Shown: in pieces, positions 63,542 through 64,000 of the stretch
How positions within the stretch are numbered: the first letter of the stretch is position 1
Layout of the letters: each line of letters opens with the position of its first letter
Origin: an uncultured SAR86 cluster bacterium
GTDB lineage: Bacteria > Pseudomonadota > Gammaproteobacteria > Magnimaribacterales > D2472
NCBI GenBank assembly: GCA_902557645.1
Contig: CACEAP010000001.1
Location: 248,001 to 312,000, forward strand
Length of the DNA: 64,000 nucleotides
Reading direction: 5' to 3'
Translations under genes and position numbers: made by a program
The notes under the pieces: generated by a model
What the model was told of the DNA's origin: nothing
Database searches by the model: none
The model's input: only the letters and a program-made list of their open reading frames with translations

Positions 63542-64000
63542 GTGTTAAAGAAACTCTATCATCAATTTGCATCGCCAAAAACTTACATTATTTTAGTTAA
63601 TAAGATGTATCCTTATATCTTATATTTCTCAGTATTGTTTTATGCATTTGCTTTAGTCTGGGGTCTAGGTTTTGCGCCTGCAGACTATGTTCAAGGAAAC
63701 TCGTTTAGAATTATATACCTTCATGTGCCTGCTTCATTTCTATCTCAAAGTTTATATATAGTTATGGCAATTGCAGCAGGCATTTTTTTAATTTGGAAGG
63801 TTAAATTAGCGGCATATATGATTAAATCAATAGCTCCAGTTGGAGCATTAGTAACTTTTATTGCCTTAATATCTGGCTCAATATGGGGTATTCCTACATG
63901 GGGAACATGGTGGCAATGGGATGCTCGAATAACATCAACTTTAATCTTATTTATTATGTATCTTGGATTGATATCCTTGCATAGCTCTTTCACTAATTTT
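63542..64000 (+). CDS. ccmC: Heme exporter protein CcmC, cut at 3' end by window
   Basis: CcmC delivers heme to CcmE in the periplasm. 153 codons are visible from a GTG start (63542-63544). The sequence follows the CcmC pattern: LKKLYHQFASPKTY, then GLGFAPADYVQGNSFRIIYL, conserved His in YLHVPAS, and the heme-binding tryptophan-rich motif WGTWWQWDAR (~127-136). The gene runs off the end in frame. Its start has no ATG alternative that keeps the conserved N terminus. It belongs to the ccmABC operon. Confidence 0.95.
   Translation, partial: MLKKLYHQFASPKTYIILVNKMYPYILYFSVLFYAFALVWGLGFAPADYVQGNSFRIIYLHVPASFLSQSLYIVMAIAAGIFLIWKVKLAAYMIKSIAPVGALVTFIALISGSIWGIPTWGTWWQWDARITSTLILFIMYLGLISLHSSFTNF

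Noticed and set aside
1-64000. CRISPR arrays, insertion sequences, prophage, toxin-antitoxin or rRNA
   Set aside because: No spaced direct repeats, transposase/integrase motifs, phage genes or rRNA sequences were seen; the only tandem repeat noted is the short one at 51400-51430.

Overview
The window looks like a chromosomal stretch of a streamlined, AT-rich (visibly about one-third G+C; not computed) marine gammaproteobacterium, most likely of the SAR86 type. This is an inference from four things: the gammaproteobacterial gene orders trpBA-accD-dedD-cvpA-purF, lpxH-ppiB and mltF/purL; class-typical proteins such as AcnB, homodimeric-type AceE and LpxH; two large TonB-dependent receptors among small MAPEG, sulfotransferase and cupin genes; and very tight packing. 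No gene-free gap exceeds 300 bases, most co-directional genes abut or overlap, and most convergent gene pairs overlap at their stop codons. I see no insertion sequence, prophage, CRISPR array or rRNA operon. Layout: 1-5105 holds the end of trpB, then trpA, accD, a SPOR protein, cvpA and purF on the plus strand (folC, usual between accD and dedD, is missing). 5086-8622 (minus) is acnB followed by a secreted esterase. 8707-12896 has a DUF1289 protein, a three-gene membrane/secreted module (secreted protein, MAPEG, DUF1295) and a umuDC operon under a perfect LexA box. 12856-20132 has a pair of unknown membrane proteins, lpxH and a cyclophilin with two plausible starts, a sulfotransferase divergent from arsC, and a cluster of a large unknown membrane protein, a methyltransferase and an SDR. 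20214-29663 has an extended SDR, tRNA-Asn, uvrB, a cut-down MltF, purL, two Nudix hydrolases and a gamma carbonic anhydrase. 29675-34942 has alaS, lysC, a dihydroorotase of a QxH type and tRNA-Ser. 35045-41662 is an accessory stretch: a duplicated-domain lipoprotein, a PIF1-like helicase, small unknown proteins, a minimal MGMT-type protein, a YcbL-type hydrolase, and a crotonase lacking both catalytic glutamates next to a 2-hydroxyacid dehydrogenase. 41744-44364 is folE-maf-cysS. 44413-54860 carries the two TonB receptors, a second MAPEG protein, a hydrolase fused to a membrane domain, thrS-yidD and a hotdog thioesterase. 54944-61768 has aceE-aceF, a secreted EEP-fold phosphatase/nuclease, a cupin and metY. 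61773-64000 is a degenerate glycosyltransferase-like gene followed by ccmA-ccmB-ccmC (the last cut by the window edge). Together the genes cover tryptophan, purine, pyrimidine, aspartate-family and sulfur amino acid synthesis, the entry to and a step of the TCA cycle, fatty-acid carboxylation, DNA repair and SOS mutagenesis, three tRNA synthetases, cytochrome c maturation and outer-membrane uptake. No complete new defence or mobile system is evident. The least explained parts are the 16.9-20.1 kb membrane/methyltransferase/SDR cluster, the 12.9-14.0 kb membrane pair, the crotonase variant at 40.0 kb, the hydrolase-membrane fusion at 47.4 kb and the ccm-linked glycosyltransferase relic at 61.8 kb.
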